DNA of 22,118 bases from Coptodactyla brooksi (Eukaryota > Arthropoda > Insecta > Coleoptera > Scarabaeidae), in assembly GCA_033557675.1 (NCBI GenBank), contig JAWQRM010000492.1, positions 1 to 22,118 on the forward strand, written 5' to 3'. Both the position numbers and the translations under genes were made by a program. Position 1 is the first letter of the stretch. Each line of letters begins with the position of its first letter. This document shows positions 8,957-17,971 of the stretch, piece after piece. The notes under the pieces were generated by a model. It ran no database searches. It was not told where the DNA came from and was given only the letters and a program-made list of their open reading frames with translations.

Positions 8957-10218
8957 TACACAGTATGAGAATTAAATAACAAGAATTTTAATTTAAATCA
9001 TAAAAAACGTAGTGCCATCTATAGAACATTGGTAGAAAGATACCCACCACATTCGGACGCATTCGGATAAAGTCACCACATTCGGACGCACCCAAGTGTA
9101 TGCTTATTGGATGGCAGGTTACCAAGTTACTGCCATTTGAATGACGATAAAAATTGTATTGATGTCGTAAAAACATAATGGAAGAAAGAGCAAATATTAA
9201 ATTTTGTTTTAAACTGGCAGAAAATGTGCTAAGACTTACGAATTGATGAAAAAAGTGTATGGTGGTGATTGTATATCCAAAGCTAGAGTTTATGAGTGGT
9301 TTTATCGTTTTAAAAATGTTCGCGAACATTTAAATGATGAAAGACCTAGTCGTTCAGAAAGTAAAATCGTGCTGAATTAAAAAAAAAAAATAAAAGAAAA
9401 AATCCGTAAAATCATTGCTGTCGACGGAAATTTTATTATGAGAAAGTTGGCTGAAGGATTAAAAACAAATAGAAAAATTTTTCGCCAAATTTTGAATCAA
9501 GATTTGGGAAAAAGAAAAATTTGTGCACGTTTGGTTCCACATGCCTTAAATGACGATCAAAAGATTGTTCATGTAAGGCATTGTAAAGACCTCATTAAAA
9601 TTGCTGAGAATTTTTCAGGATTATTTGATTCGATCATAACCGGTGATGAAACATGATGCTTTAACCATGATCCAGAAACCAAGCGTCAATCTGCGGAATG
9701 GAAGTCAAAATGCGAGCCAAAACAAAAAAAAATACGCTTTCAAAAGTCAAGAATCAAGACAAAGTTGATTACTATTTATGATTCACAAGGAATTGTTCAC
9801 AAGGAATTTATTCCACAAACAGAGAGAAGTCTGTTAAGTTTGTGGTTAAGAATTGTACGTGTTACAATAAAAACAGCTGTATTTATTACATGATAATATA
9901 CCACTACATAAAACGTTAAAAGTTCGTAAATTTTTGACTAAAAAAAATATCTGTGTTTCTTTTCCTTAAACTGAAAATTGCGATGAAACGATCGTTTTAT
10001 GATGATATTTCAGCCATTCAAGCAGCTGTGACGTAGGTACTAAAGGCCACTCCTAAGGATGACATACAAAAATCTATTCATGCATTGGTTCATCGTGCTA
10101 GAAAAGGTTATTGAGTTAAATGGAACCTATTTTGAATGAAAAGTAAGCTTTGAACATAATTCAATGTGTTTTTCTTGTATATCTAAAAATTCTCGTTATA
10201 TAATTGTCATACTATGTA
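8957..10218 (+). mobile_element. mariner element, copy 1 (full length, dead)
   Basis: Terminal inverted repeats bound the element. The left end begins tacacagtatgagaattaaa (8957 on). The right end, reverse-complemented from 10218, begins tacatagtatgacaattata. The two match at about 24 of 30 positions. TA lies at both ends, as expected for TA-target mariner insertions. The length of about 1.26 kb is typical of full-length mariners. One damaged transposase gene lies inside on the + strand. A second, related copy lies about 0.9 kb downstream in the same orientation. Confidence 0.9.
9178..10139 (+). pseudogene. mariner transposase pseudogene, copy 1
   Basis: The start is ATG followed by EERANIKFCFKL, the usual N-terminal helix-turn-helix start of this mariner group. 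A frameshift follows near codon 15. The next open block reads YELMKKVYGGDCISKARV and YEWF, then a poly(A) slip near 9380 and another block with LAEGLKTNRK and KICARLVPHALNDDQ. The first catalytic Asp is present in TGDET, but the next codon, normally Trp, is TGA at 9654. The second Asp is kept (HDN, about 9890). About 50 bases that would carry the third Asp (PCDY in copy 2) are missing near 9960. The C-terminal helix region (SFYDDISAIQAA) ends with TGA at 10137. The family encodes cut-and-paste D,D34D transposases; this one cannot work. Confidence 0.92.
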
Positions 10219-10715
10219 TGAGGCAAACACACATGCACGCCTACACATGTGTACACACACCAGAGAAAATTTGAAGTAATTAAATATCGTAACACTGATG
10301 GACTACCGGGACGTGATATCTACGATTTCCACACCCACACATATCCACATAAATAAATACGAGGGACATGGTATACATCACGTTCTCGTCATAGACTCTG
10401 AGTACGGTAGAAGAATGGAAGGGCGAAATTATAACGCAAACCGCTGTTACAAATACAAAATCTTTTGATTGCAGGGTCCTAATATATTTTTATTAACGCC
10501 GTTATTTTTATCTTTAGAATCCGTTTGAAATAAACCCCCTCAGGGCCCATAGTGTTATTTACGACTTTTAATTTACTACCATCTTCTCGGTCAACGAGCA
10601 CAGGCGGGTGCTTTTCCGGATAAAAATAGCTTTAACAGTCTCATCAAACCCTTCCAAATTTTAAATCCTCGCATTGACCTATTTAAAAATTGTGTGGCTG
10701 TATTCAGACTTTTGG
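10219..10715. other. Non-coding DNA with CA-rich stretch
   Basis: A CA-rich simple stretch (about 10226-10262, acacaca with tgtgtacacacac) follows the mariner end. The rest has near-average composition, slightly GC-richer than the surroundings at 10520-10640. No gene or element is recognised. Confidence 0.45.
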
Positions 10716-10786
10716 AACATTTGGAGTATTTGACTTAACCTTAGGTTGGAGGTTAACATTTTAAACATGTAGATACTCCAAATATT
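10716..10786. repeat. Nested fold-back repeat
   Basis: Outer arms atttggagta (10719-10728) and tactccaaat (10774-10783) are exact reverse complements. An inner pair, ttaacct / aggttaa, lies within. The short symmetrical structure could be a small MITE remnant. Confidence 0.75.
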
Positions 10787-10950
10787 CAAACAACCATTTT
10801 TCACCTGATAATGTCGATGTTCTTGTACTTTCCTGTACATTGATTCTAATAAAATACCTGCTTGACGACCATTTCTAACAAGCTATGCCTAATTGATTCT
10901 TAGTTGTGTTGCCACAACCAATTAGACCTACTTTACCTATGGGTTTCGCT

Positions 10951-11052
10951 TATGTAATTGGTCCCCGTACAGCGTTTCCCATCCCCGTGTCTAGTATAAG
11001 GATAGAGATTGCAATCTCTACAAATTGCCAACTTGTTCAGCGTTTCCTTAAC
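10951..11052. repeat. Dispersed repeat copy (pair with 7464-7575)
   Basis: Same orientation as the copy at 7464-7575, sharing ccccgtacagc-tttcccat, ccccgtgtctagt and aaggata. It ends shortly before the second mariner element. The insertion at about 11100 may have interrupted a longer copy, because no (ATT)n tail is seen here. Confidence 0.75.
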
Positions 11053-11099
11053 TCTATCGAACGTTATTTACACTTATAGTAGGGTTGTTGTTACAAGCT

Positions 11100-12225
11100 T
11101 GCACAGCTATGCTTGCATGCTTGTATTTGCATCATAGAACACGTAGCGTCATCTATCGAGCATATCTATTGTTAGAAAGGTAGAAGTCACCTCTTTCGAA
11201 CTCATCCAAGTTCATGCTAATCGGATGACAGGTTACAAAGTTACAGCCATTTGAATGACGGTGAAAATTTTGTTGATGTCGTAAAAACATAATGGAACAC
11301 AGAGCAAATATTAAATTTTGTTTTAAAGTGGGAAAACAACGTGATGATTGTATGCCTAAAGCTAGAGTTTATGAGTGGTTCAATTGTTTTAAAAATGGTT
11401 GTGAAGATTTAAATGATGACGAAAGACCTGATCGTCCAGAAACTAAAAACCGTGCTAAATTGGTAGAAAGAATCTCTGAAATTGTTGCTGTCGACGAAAA
11501 TTTTACTGTGAGAATGTTGGCTGAAGAATTAAAAACAAATAGAGAAGCTGGTCGTCAAACTTTGACTCAAGATTCGGAAAAAAGAAAAGTTTGTGCATGT
11601 TTTGTTCCACATGCTTTAAATGACAACCAAAGAATAGCTCGTGTAAAAAAAATGCGATTTCAGTAGACAAGAATCAAGCAATGTTAACTACTTTTTATGA
11701 TTCACAAGGGATTGTCCTCAAGAAAATTTGTTCAACAAGGTAAAACCTTCAATAGAGAATTTTATTCAGAGAATTTTAGCAGTTTTACATCGTTTGTGCT
11801 CAAGTACGTGTTAGGCCTGAATATCCAACAGGAAAGCAACTGTTTTTATTGCATCATAATACACCACCACATACGACGTTAAAACTTCGTGAATTTTTGA
11901 CAAAAAAAATATCTGTGTCATTAATCACCCACAGTATTCGCCTAATATATCACCGTGTGACTACCTTCTTTCCCTAAACTGAAAATTGCCATGAAAGGAT
12001 CGTTTTATGATGATATTTCAGCCATTCAAGCAGCTATGACGCAGGTACTAAAGGCGATTCCTAAGGATGACATACAAAAATCTATGCACGCTTTGGTTCA
12101 TCGTGCTAGATGGTGTATTGAGTTAAAGGGAACCTATTTCGAATAAAAAATAACTTTTAAACACAATTCAATGTGAGTTTTTCGTATATCTAAACATTCT
12201 CGTTATTTAATTGTCACACTGTGTA
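11100..12225 (+). mobile_element. mariner element, copy 2 (internally deleted)
   Basis: The right end is clear: reverse-complemented from 12225 it begins tacacagtgtgacaattaaa and matches copy 1. The left end is degraded. gcacagctatg at about 11101 may be its remains, and clear similarity to copy 1 starts near 11130 (cgtag-gtcatctat). The 5' UTR, coding region and 3' UTR all align with copy 1. Copies 1 and 2 are direct repeats separated by about 0.9 kb holding another element fragment, so independent insertions are likelier than a tandem duplication. Confidence 0.88.
11292..12146 (+). pseudogene. mariner transposase pseudogene, copy 2
   Basis: An open stretch of 124 codons starts MEHRANIKFCFKV. 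It lacks about 12-15 residues (the ELMKKVYG part) through a small in-frame deletion, then keeps KARVYEWF, DDERPDRPETK and the MLAEELKTN block. Near 11648 about 150 bases are missing relative to copy 1, removing the first catalytic Asp (TGDE) and the segment after it. The second Asp position reads HHN instead of HDN (about 11852). The third is kept in SPCDY (about 11945). The C-terminal block SFYDDISAIQAA to RARWCIELKGTYFE is well preserved and ends at TAA 12144. Deletion breakpoints lie in A-runs, suggesting slippage or microhomology. It is inactive. Confidence 0.92.
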
Positions 12226-13438
12226 TTAGTTAATAGTGCAGTTATGCTATTCTCTTGAACAATGCACAAATTCGAGTTGTGAACTTATTTATAAAAAAAA
12301 TCTGTTATGAACGACAATAGGCAATTCGTCCTTCTTGTTGTTTGAATTGAAAAAATTGTAATTAATACGCAGCTTTACCAAAAGTAAAGCAATGAACTTA
12401 TATCAAAGAAAATTTATATTTCCACGTCTTGAAGACAATTGCCTTTAACCAAACTTTTGATAGTGACTGATAATAATTTGACTCTATTAATGATAATGCA
12501 AACATTATTTAAATGACAAAATATTTAGGATATTTGATACATTTGGTTGACACAGAAGATTTGTAAAAATTGACCAACTTGGAACGAAGTTCTACTGTTA
12601 GTAAAATGTTATCAAACAGCATTATATACTCCAAAGAAATTTGTCGTGAAATGAAAAGCCAATCGATATAACGAACTTCATTATTCTCTTGCTTTAAAGA
12701 AAGAGAATAACATCATAACTAGCCCATTCATTTGCAAAAGCTCTACGTCCAACCGAAAGTTCCAATGGCTCTAAATCTGAATAAATATTTATTTAAGTAA
12801 ATCATATATGCACATACAGCAAGACAAAATAGGACAAAATATGACTTTTACATTTACATTTAGAATTTACAACGGTACATATATTTTATTGTTAAATTCA
12901 CTTGGTTATTTTTTTGTCCATCGAAAAAAGCAAAATGTTAAGTAAATTTGTGAAAAAGAATATGTTAGCGTACGTATTTGTTAATTGAAGGGTATACTAG
13001 TTAGAGGATTTATTAATAGCCTTTGCAAAGTATTTGTTTGAGAATAACTATCCATTGAAGAGAGATCTTTTAGTGCTTAATTTATACGTACCCGACTTGT
13101 AAAAACACTAATGTTTAATATTAATAAAATGTATGACTATTTTTCAAATAACAAAATGAAACAAATAAAAGAAACCTAAAATTAGTTTTTTAAATATCTA
13201 TTGCATTATACTTATATTTCTCTTTTAAGGTGCAACACTCCAAGACCTTTTTTGGCAAGTGTACTGTATATTTAAAACTAAAAAAGTAATAGTCGTTTTA
13301 AAAGAAATTAACAATAAATAAATATATTTTTCTTTAAATTTTGAAACAATTTGAAATACGTTTTAGTTTCCATCTTTCTGCGAACCTTTTAGTTTCCATC
13401 AAATTATCAAATAAGTCATTTTCTTTATCTATTTACAG
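12226..13438. other. Intron of the GPCR gene (3' part), no other feature
   Basis: This is AT-rich DNA with no recognisable gene, ending in the polypyrimidine tract and acceptor ttatctatttacag (AG at 13437-13438). A 14-base direct repeat ttttagtttccatc occurs at 13361 and 13387, just before the acceptor, and doubles part of the pyrimidine tract. Branch-point choice cannot be settled by eye. Confidence 0.6.
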
Positions 13439-13623
13439 GTGATGTACTTGACATTTTGGCGCTGGTAAACTCAGCGATCAACTTCATTCTGTACTGCTCA
13501 ATGTCTCGACAATTTCGCTCGGCGTTCGGCGAACTCTTCAGGCCGAAACTTCTGAACAGATGGCTCCCCCTGCCAACGCACATAGAAATGAACGGTGGCA
13601 TGACTCAGGTAACTCAGGTGTAG
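13439..13623 (+). CDS. Terminal exon of a class A peptide GPCR (TM7, helix 8, C-tail)
   Basis: Only the last coding exon is in the window. It starts after the acceptor at 13437-13438, contributes two bases to a split codon, then reads 60 codons to TAG at 13621. DVLDILALVNSAINFILYC is the second half of transmembrane helix 7. The canonical NPxxY is NFILY here, with Phe at the Pro position, a variant known in some invertebrate neuropeptide receptors such as the FMRFamide or myosuppressin type. Helix 8 follows as SMSRQFRSAFGELF, with C at the TM7/helix 8 border. The short tail ends MTQVTQV, a possible class I PDZ ligand (T-Q-V). The receptor would sit in the plasma membrane and signal through G proteins; ligand and subfamily cannot be told from this exon. 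Base composition is clearly GC-richer than the flanks, as expected for a constrained exon. Helices 1-6 must be encoded left of this window or in exons I could not see. Confidence 0.87.
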
Positions 13624-14480
13624 CGCAGGGGGAGAAAATTTGACCTTTGGTGGGAAGCCGTATTGTGATATATTTCTATAATGTGTTTTTGTATTTTAAA
13701 AGTAAGAGAACAACTTTAGAATTTAGTTCGGACATGTCTGCCTACAGATATATATGAGAGAGACAAAGGAGGGTAGAAATACTTTTGCAATGTAATACAC
13801 TTATCATGTATAAAGATTATCTATAAATGAATAATGAAGATTTTCTATAAATGAACCGTTCTGTGTGTTTTATCAATTAATAGCACCTAGAAATCTAAAG
13901 TCAAGCTTATCCAGGAATGATTAAAAGTTGTAGTAAATGAAGTAATGAAACAATACAGGGTGTTGTTGAGAGCATTGGTTGTAAACATAAAATACTTATA
14001 ACCCTTTGACATAATAAAAATAAAATAGTATGCATGTATATTTATGTCAAATTGAATTGAATTTTTAAGCCGAGATGCCCGGTCAGGTTAAGGACCTCAC
14101 CCCAATTGTAATGTGTAATCCCTTTTAAAGTTTTCAAAAAAGTCAATAAGAAATTTGTAAAAAAATTTAAAAGTGCCTTCCAGAAAGTTAAAATGATCAT
14201 TATTTCCCGCGACTTTCCGGTATGGTCCCGTTAATGAAATTAGCAACCATCTGCCTCTGGAACTTCGGTTCTCGCATCCTTAGACAGCTTAGAGCCCAAG
14301 CTCGGGGAATGCCGTAAACAACTTATGTTTATAGATTTACGCATATCCTGCGGATGCGAGAACTGATAGTACATCAAAATTTCTTAATTTAAGTGACATA
14401 TGTACATATAGTTTGTAGCAGTCTATGTATCATTGTGTGTTTTGAATGTAAATTTGATGAATAAATTGTGATGATGTGTT
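13624..14480 (+). other. Probable 3' UTR of the GPCR gene
   Basis: This follows the TAG directly and contains no open frame of note. Candidate poly(A) signals AATAAA lie at 14013-14018, 14019-14024 and 14460-14465; the last is followed by a GT-rich stretch (ttgtgatgatgtgttttt) that fits a downstream element. The true end depends on transcript data. Confidence 0.5.
14268..14363. repeat. 12-bp-arm hairpin in the probable 3' UTR
   Basis: Arms gttctcgcatcc (14268-14279) and ggatgcgagaac (14352-14363) are exact reverse complements around a 72-base loop with further short internal pairing (cgtaaa...tttacg). It is GC-richer than its surroundings, so it would be stable in RNA. It could be an RNA structure in the 3' UTR or a small inserted fold-back element. 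Confidence 0.8.
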
Positions 14481-15239
14481 TTTATAAATTTTTTCCTAGC
14501 ATTGATTTACTTGCGGTTTGAACGAAGGAAAGGTTTAGATTTCAACTTTAATTAATTTAATATTCTGTTGAAACAATGTAGTATAAAAATAGTTATTTTG
14601 ATTTTAAAAGTTATTTATTTACTTACTTAATATTACTTACTTAATGTTCCGTAGATAATATTATCGACGAAAAACTGCTCGATGATAATAGTATTACATG
14701 ACTTGAGTAATATTTATATGAAGAGCTCAAATACATGTTTTGTCAAATAGTACTTTTCATCATTTAAAATTATTTTTGCATATACAGGTTGTCACGGAGA
14801 TAGTTATAAATAACATACTTACAGAATCTTTTCTTAGTTAAAATTAAAAATCATAATTAAGTTCGTGTTATTGACATTTTTCTCGAACAATTTCGAGTTG
14901 TAATTATGAATCAAGTTTTCAAGTTCTTCTAATTGTGGAGAATTTATGACCACCATTAACTACCACTTAGCGACCACCATTAGCGAACACTAACGACCAT
15001 TATTCTCTGAAGGTATTCTCACATTTTACGAAAGATAAATTTAAACGTTTGTTTTAAACGATTTCATTTCTCCAAATTGTGAATCAATTTTATTACGTAA
15101 GTGATTGACCCAACACCACGTTAGGGTTGACCACGTATTTATTTTAGTACGAATGAAGTTTTCGTTTGTCCGTCGAACTTAAACGTTCGAAAAGAGGTGA
15201 ATAATCATTTATTGATAGTTGTTAAAAAATAAGTGTACT
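14481..15239. other. Non-coding AT-rich DNA with short local repeats
   Basis: Short direct repeats only: acttacttaatatt around 14620-14645, and a ccaccattaactaccactta / gaccaccattagcgaaca / ctaacgaccattat cluster at about 14950-15003, which looks like a decayed minisatellite with an 18-25 base period. No gene is recognised. Confidence 0.5.
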
Positions 15240-15460
15240 TAAGACGATGTCAACCAGACGTAGCATGTATGAGAACATCCTCCAATGACATCAAAAGCCT
15301 TACTAAGGACTCGCGTCGTAGAGCGCGCGAGCTCGTGAAGCAGAGGGGGGTCACGGGCTCGTGGTGGGAGCGTTACGTGAATCTGCTATGAGACAAGCAA
15401 GATTTTCCCGTACGGTATTTCGACAAATACCGCGTACAGATCTTGACCATTTGAAATTGG
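15240..15460. other. GC- and CpG-rich patch, possible coding relic
   Basis: Bases 15305-15375 are about 60% GC and CpG-dense (gcgcgcgag, ctcgcgtcg, acgtga), unlike the AT-rich surroundings. The best + frame from ATG 15268 reads KDSRRRARELVKQRG then VTGSWWERYVNLL before a TGA, and continues DKQDFPVRYFDKYRVQIL after it. Minus frames are also fairly open. SWWERYV recalls a phrase in some Harbinger-type transposases, but this is weak. Inside is a hairpin cggtattt-cgac-aaataccg (15413-15432). It may be a decayed transposon protein, a host exon or a CpG island; I cannot decide. Confidence 0.35.
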
Positions 15461-15563
15461 AGAGTTTCTCCAGCTTCTATGTATGAAATACTTTTGTAAT
15501 GTGCAACAATTCATAAGATACTACCACTGTAAAACTCAATTTTATTGAAATACAGGTTTTGGT

Positions 15564-15660
15564 AAGTTGAACAATGCCACCACTACACCAAAACCAAAAA
15601 GTTTATTTTGCTTGAGGCACGTTTACCCAAGCAAGTTGGCACCTTCAGAAGCGCTCGCGA
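15564..15660 (-). repeat. Hammerhead-like repeat family, copy A
   Basis: The + strand begins aagttgaacaatgccaccac, the family terminal sequence, then caccaaaaccaaaaagttta, a block shared with the copy at 19341-19390. The minus-strand core reads CTGAAGG (consensus CTGATGA), GCCAACTTGCTTGGG as stem II (CCAA pairs with TTGG) and TAAAC (consensus GAAAC), then gtgcctcaag. Stem II pairing is kept although the catalytic bases have drifted. Only one end is present. Confidence 0.6.
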
Positions 15661-16617
15661 CAACAAAAATAACTAATAAAAAAATATAAATAAATAAATA
15701 GGCAACTTTTTCTGTAGGATTTTTATTTTTTATTTGAAGGTAGGTATCGAATGCTTTATTGGGAAAAAAGAAAGCAAAGGCAAGTCACCATCACAAAATG
15801 AGCAACCAATATTTTGAAGAACGATTTTAGCATATCATGTCAGTGTCTTCCAGGACAATATACTTTGAATTGAATTGTTTGTATTGATATAATATTTTTT
15901 TATTACCGTGTAATAAACATTACACCATAATTGTCAAAAAGTGGGTTTTAATAAATATCTAACAAACATATTATTTACTTTCAAAAACTATTCCAGAAAG
16001 TCTTTACTGCACCTTTAGTCATACTCTACTATAAACATGCTATCAAACACTTGCTTCCACTCCATGGATTACTTTCACTCCGCAACGGGGTGGATCGAGG
16101 TACAAAATTTTAACTCGCTTGCAAAAATGAAATAATCAGCTTCGTGTGATTTTAACACTTAATTGACAGCACAATTGACAAAAACTGGTACACTTTTTCC
16201 TTTCATTTTAGGATGCTGATAAATTGCTGGCCGAAAATCCTGATGCTTTCGTAAAACATTAACAAGTAGATACCAACATTTTCTTTTTGATTAAAAATGT
16301 CAAACAGATGTTTCAAAAGTGTTTATCACAATTTCGTCCCATAACCGACAAGCACAAAAGGCAAAGAACATTTACTGTATGCTACTCAACTCACACCGAC
16401 CTGTTTAGTAACTACTGAAGGGATTTACCATGAAACCAGAAACTGGAGCACCGAGAGCTTAGTGCCGACCGGGATACAAGATGAAGTACAAAGGAGTACG
16501 CTCTAGTAGTTTCTTTATATTTTTATAAATCTTATATTTTTATATATTTTTATAGTTTTTTGATACAATAAAAGTTGAGGCGCTTAGAGGCGATGGCCGA
16601 AGTGAAGGGTAGGTACT
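15661..16617. other. Non-coding AT-rich DNA
   Basis: No gene or element is recognised. Simple A/T-rich stretches occur (ataaataaata near 15690; tttttatatatttttata near 16520-16560). Confidence 0.5.
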
Positions 16618-16775
16618 AAAGTTAAACAATTGTCACCACTACAACAAATCCCCACACATTTCTCCTTGGTGCACATTTCGCTTACGAAGTTATCATCATC
16701 AGGAGCGATTATGTAAGATCCTGATAATGCTTGATTTTGCTGAACTCTGCGGAGTGGTGGCAATTGTTCAGCTTT
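16618..16775 (-). repeat. Hammerhead-like repeat family, copy B (both ends present)
   Basis: Inverted ends of 24 bases match at about 20 positions: the left end begins aaagttaaacaattgtcacc, and the right end, reverse-complemented, begins aaagctgaacaattgccacc. The element is about 158 bp and non-coding. On the minus strand the core is ctcCTGATGA (CTGATGA at 16702-16696, exact), a 16-base interval that pairs poorly (gataacttcgtaagc), then an exact GAAA (16679-16676), then tgtgcaccaaggag, in which ggag can pair with ctcc as stem I. This is the best preserved set of hammerhead consensus bases in the window. No NUH triplet is intact at the expected place (gtgCAC), so cleavage is doubtful. Confidence 0.65.
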
Positions 16776-17128
16776 CTTATGAAGCTAAGGTTTCAAACGC
16801 TCAGCTCTATTCCAGGTAAGTTGATACTAATTTGTTATAAGTACATGTTTTTGTAGAAGGTACGGCAAGGAAGGGGGGGGGGACCATTTGTATTTAATCA
16901 TGTAATAAGGTTTAGTTTTGAAAATAAAATAAATAATTAGTAACGAATAGTAGTTTGTTATTTTATATACACATATAAAAGGTGAGAGGAAGTGAGTAGT
17001 TTGATAATAGTAATAGCATTTATTAATCGTGCAAAATATAAATACAATATAAAATATTGTTTCAACCAAGCTAAATCAAAAGGTTAAACTTGGAAGTAAA
17101 TAAATTCTTAAAAGTTTGTGTGCGCAAA
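16776..17128. other. Non-coding AT-rich DNA with a G-run
   Basis: Contains a G-run (16871-16882) in a purine-rich stretch. The minus frame at 16827-17069 is Tyr/Phe/Ile-rich because of AT bias and is not called. Confidence 0.5.
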
Positions 17129-17218
17129 TAATAATACTACTATATATAATATAATAATACTATTAGTATTATTATAATAATACTGTTCGTATTATATAAT
17201 AATACTACTACTACTATG
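17129..17218. repeat. TAA/ATT trinucleotide microsatellite
   Basis: aataatactac and ttattataataatac units alternate in both orientations and end in (TAC)n. It is an imperfect microsatellite that can fold on itself. Confidence 0.85.
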
Positions 17219-17888
17219 AAAATGATTGTATATTCAATACACACATATCTTACACCAAACTTTCTTATGCAAAAATATATTTTTAAATGTATATCTACAT
17301 ACTACAAGAGCATCTCAAACTATTGAATTCGATTCCGATATAATGTACAATCCCCGATTTTTTCATAGTCTAAAGCAGACAATCTTTCCTGTTTCACATT
17401 GATATTTATGATTTAAAGATCTTGTTATGCCCGTACATTATTTATTTATCTATTATCGATTTATTACTAAGCGATCTCAATTTCCAAAGAATTAAATGAC
17501 AGCCATATCCGTGCATTATCCGTATACGGATGCAAAATAGAATGCTTTTCAACTTCCACAATCTTACTCGCTTGTATGCAAAATAACGAAGGACCCAGGA
17601 TTGCTTTTTGTAGTACACCGCACACAATCTGTAATGGATTCGATCCGGCATTGTAGACTTTTAACCGCTAACTTCTTTCATCGTGGTGTAGAGTAGAGCT
17701 TAAAATACTGCGCTTTAGTGTATCAAATGTATAGCTAAAATCTATCAGCATAATCGCTATGAATTTTTCTTTGTCCGTAGTACGAAAAATATTGATAGCA
17801 GGCTTTGCGACATTTTAGAGCAAATAAAGGAAACTCTAGAGTTATTATTACATATTATAATTTAATACTACCACCGCCAAACGCATTT
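17219..17888. other. Non-coding AT-rich DNA
   Basis: No feature is recognised. The 69-codon minus frame at 17442-17651 has no known motif. ccgtgcattatccgtatacg near 17510 is slightly GC-richer. Confidence 0.5.
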
Positions 17889-17971
17889 AATCCTGCTGTT
17901 CTCCTTAGTTTTACTACACACTTGCAATTCTTCGGGTCACGGTGACCCGATGTATGCAGGTACAGCAGGAT
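17889..17971. repeat. Nested inverted repeats around an ERE-like palindrome
   Basis: Outer arms aatcctgctgt (17889-17899) and acagcaggatt (17962-17972) are exact reverse complements. In the interior is the 17-base palindrome cgggtcacggtgacccg (17934-17950, single central base). It overlaps the 3' half of an unassigned minus frame (17855-18142). Confidence 0.8.
17935..17947. promoter_or_regulatory. Perfect consensus estrogen-response-element-like site
   Basis: GGTCA-cgg-TGACC is an exact match to the 13-base nuclear receptor inverted-repeat-3 consensus. Such a match is expected by chance in a few percent of windows this size. No promoter is visible next to it, so function is only a possibility. 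Confidence 0.3.

Noticed and set aside
8988..9329. 113-codon minus-strand open frame
   Set aside because: It is antisense to the 5' part of mariner copy 1, whose + strand clearly encodes the transposase.
8957..12225. One large composite transposon bounded by two mariners
   Set aside because: Both copies are inactive, have their own ends and are diverged; the DNA between them is another repeat fragment, not a cargo gene.
16827..17069. 80-codon minus frame rich in Tyr, Phe and Ile
   Set aside because: Composition is exactly that of random AT-rich DNA and it contains simple-sequence stretches.
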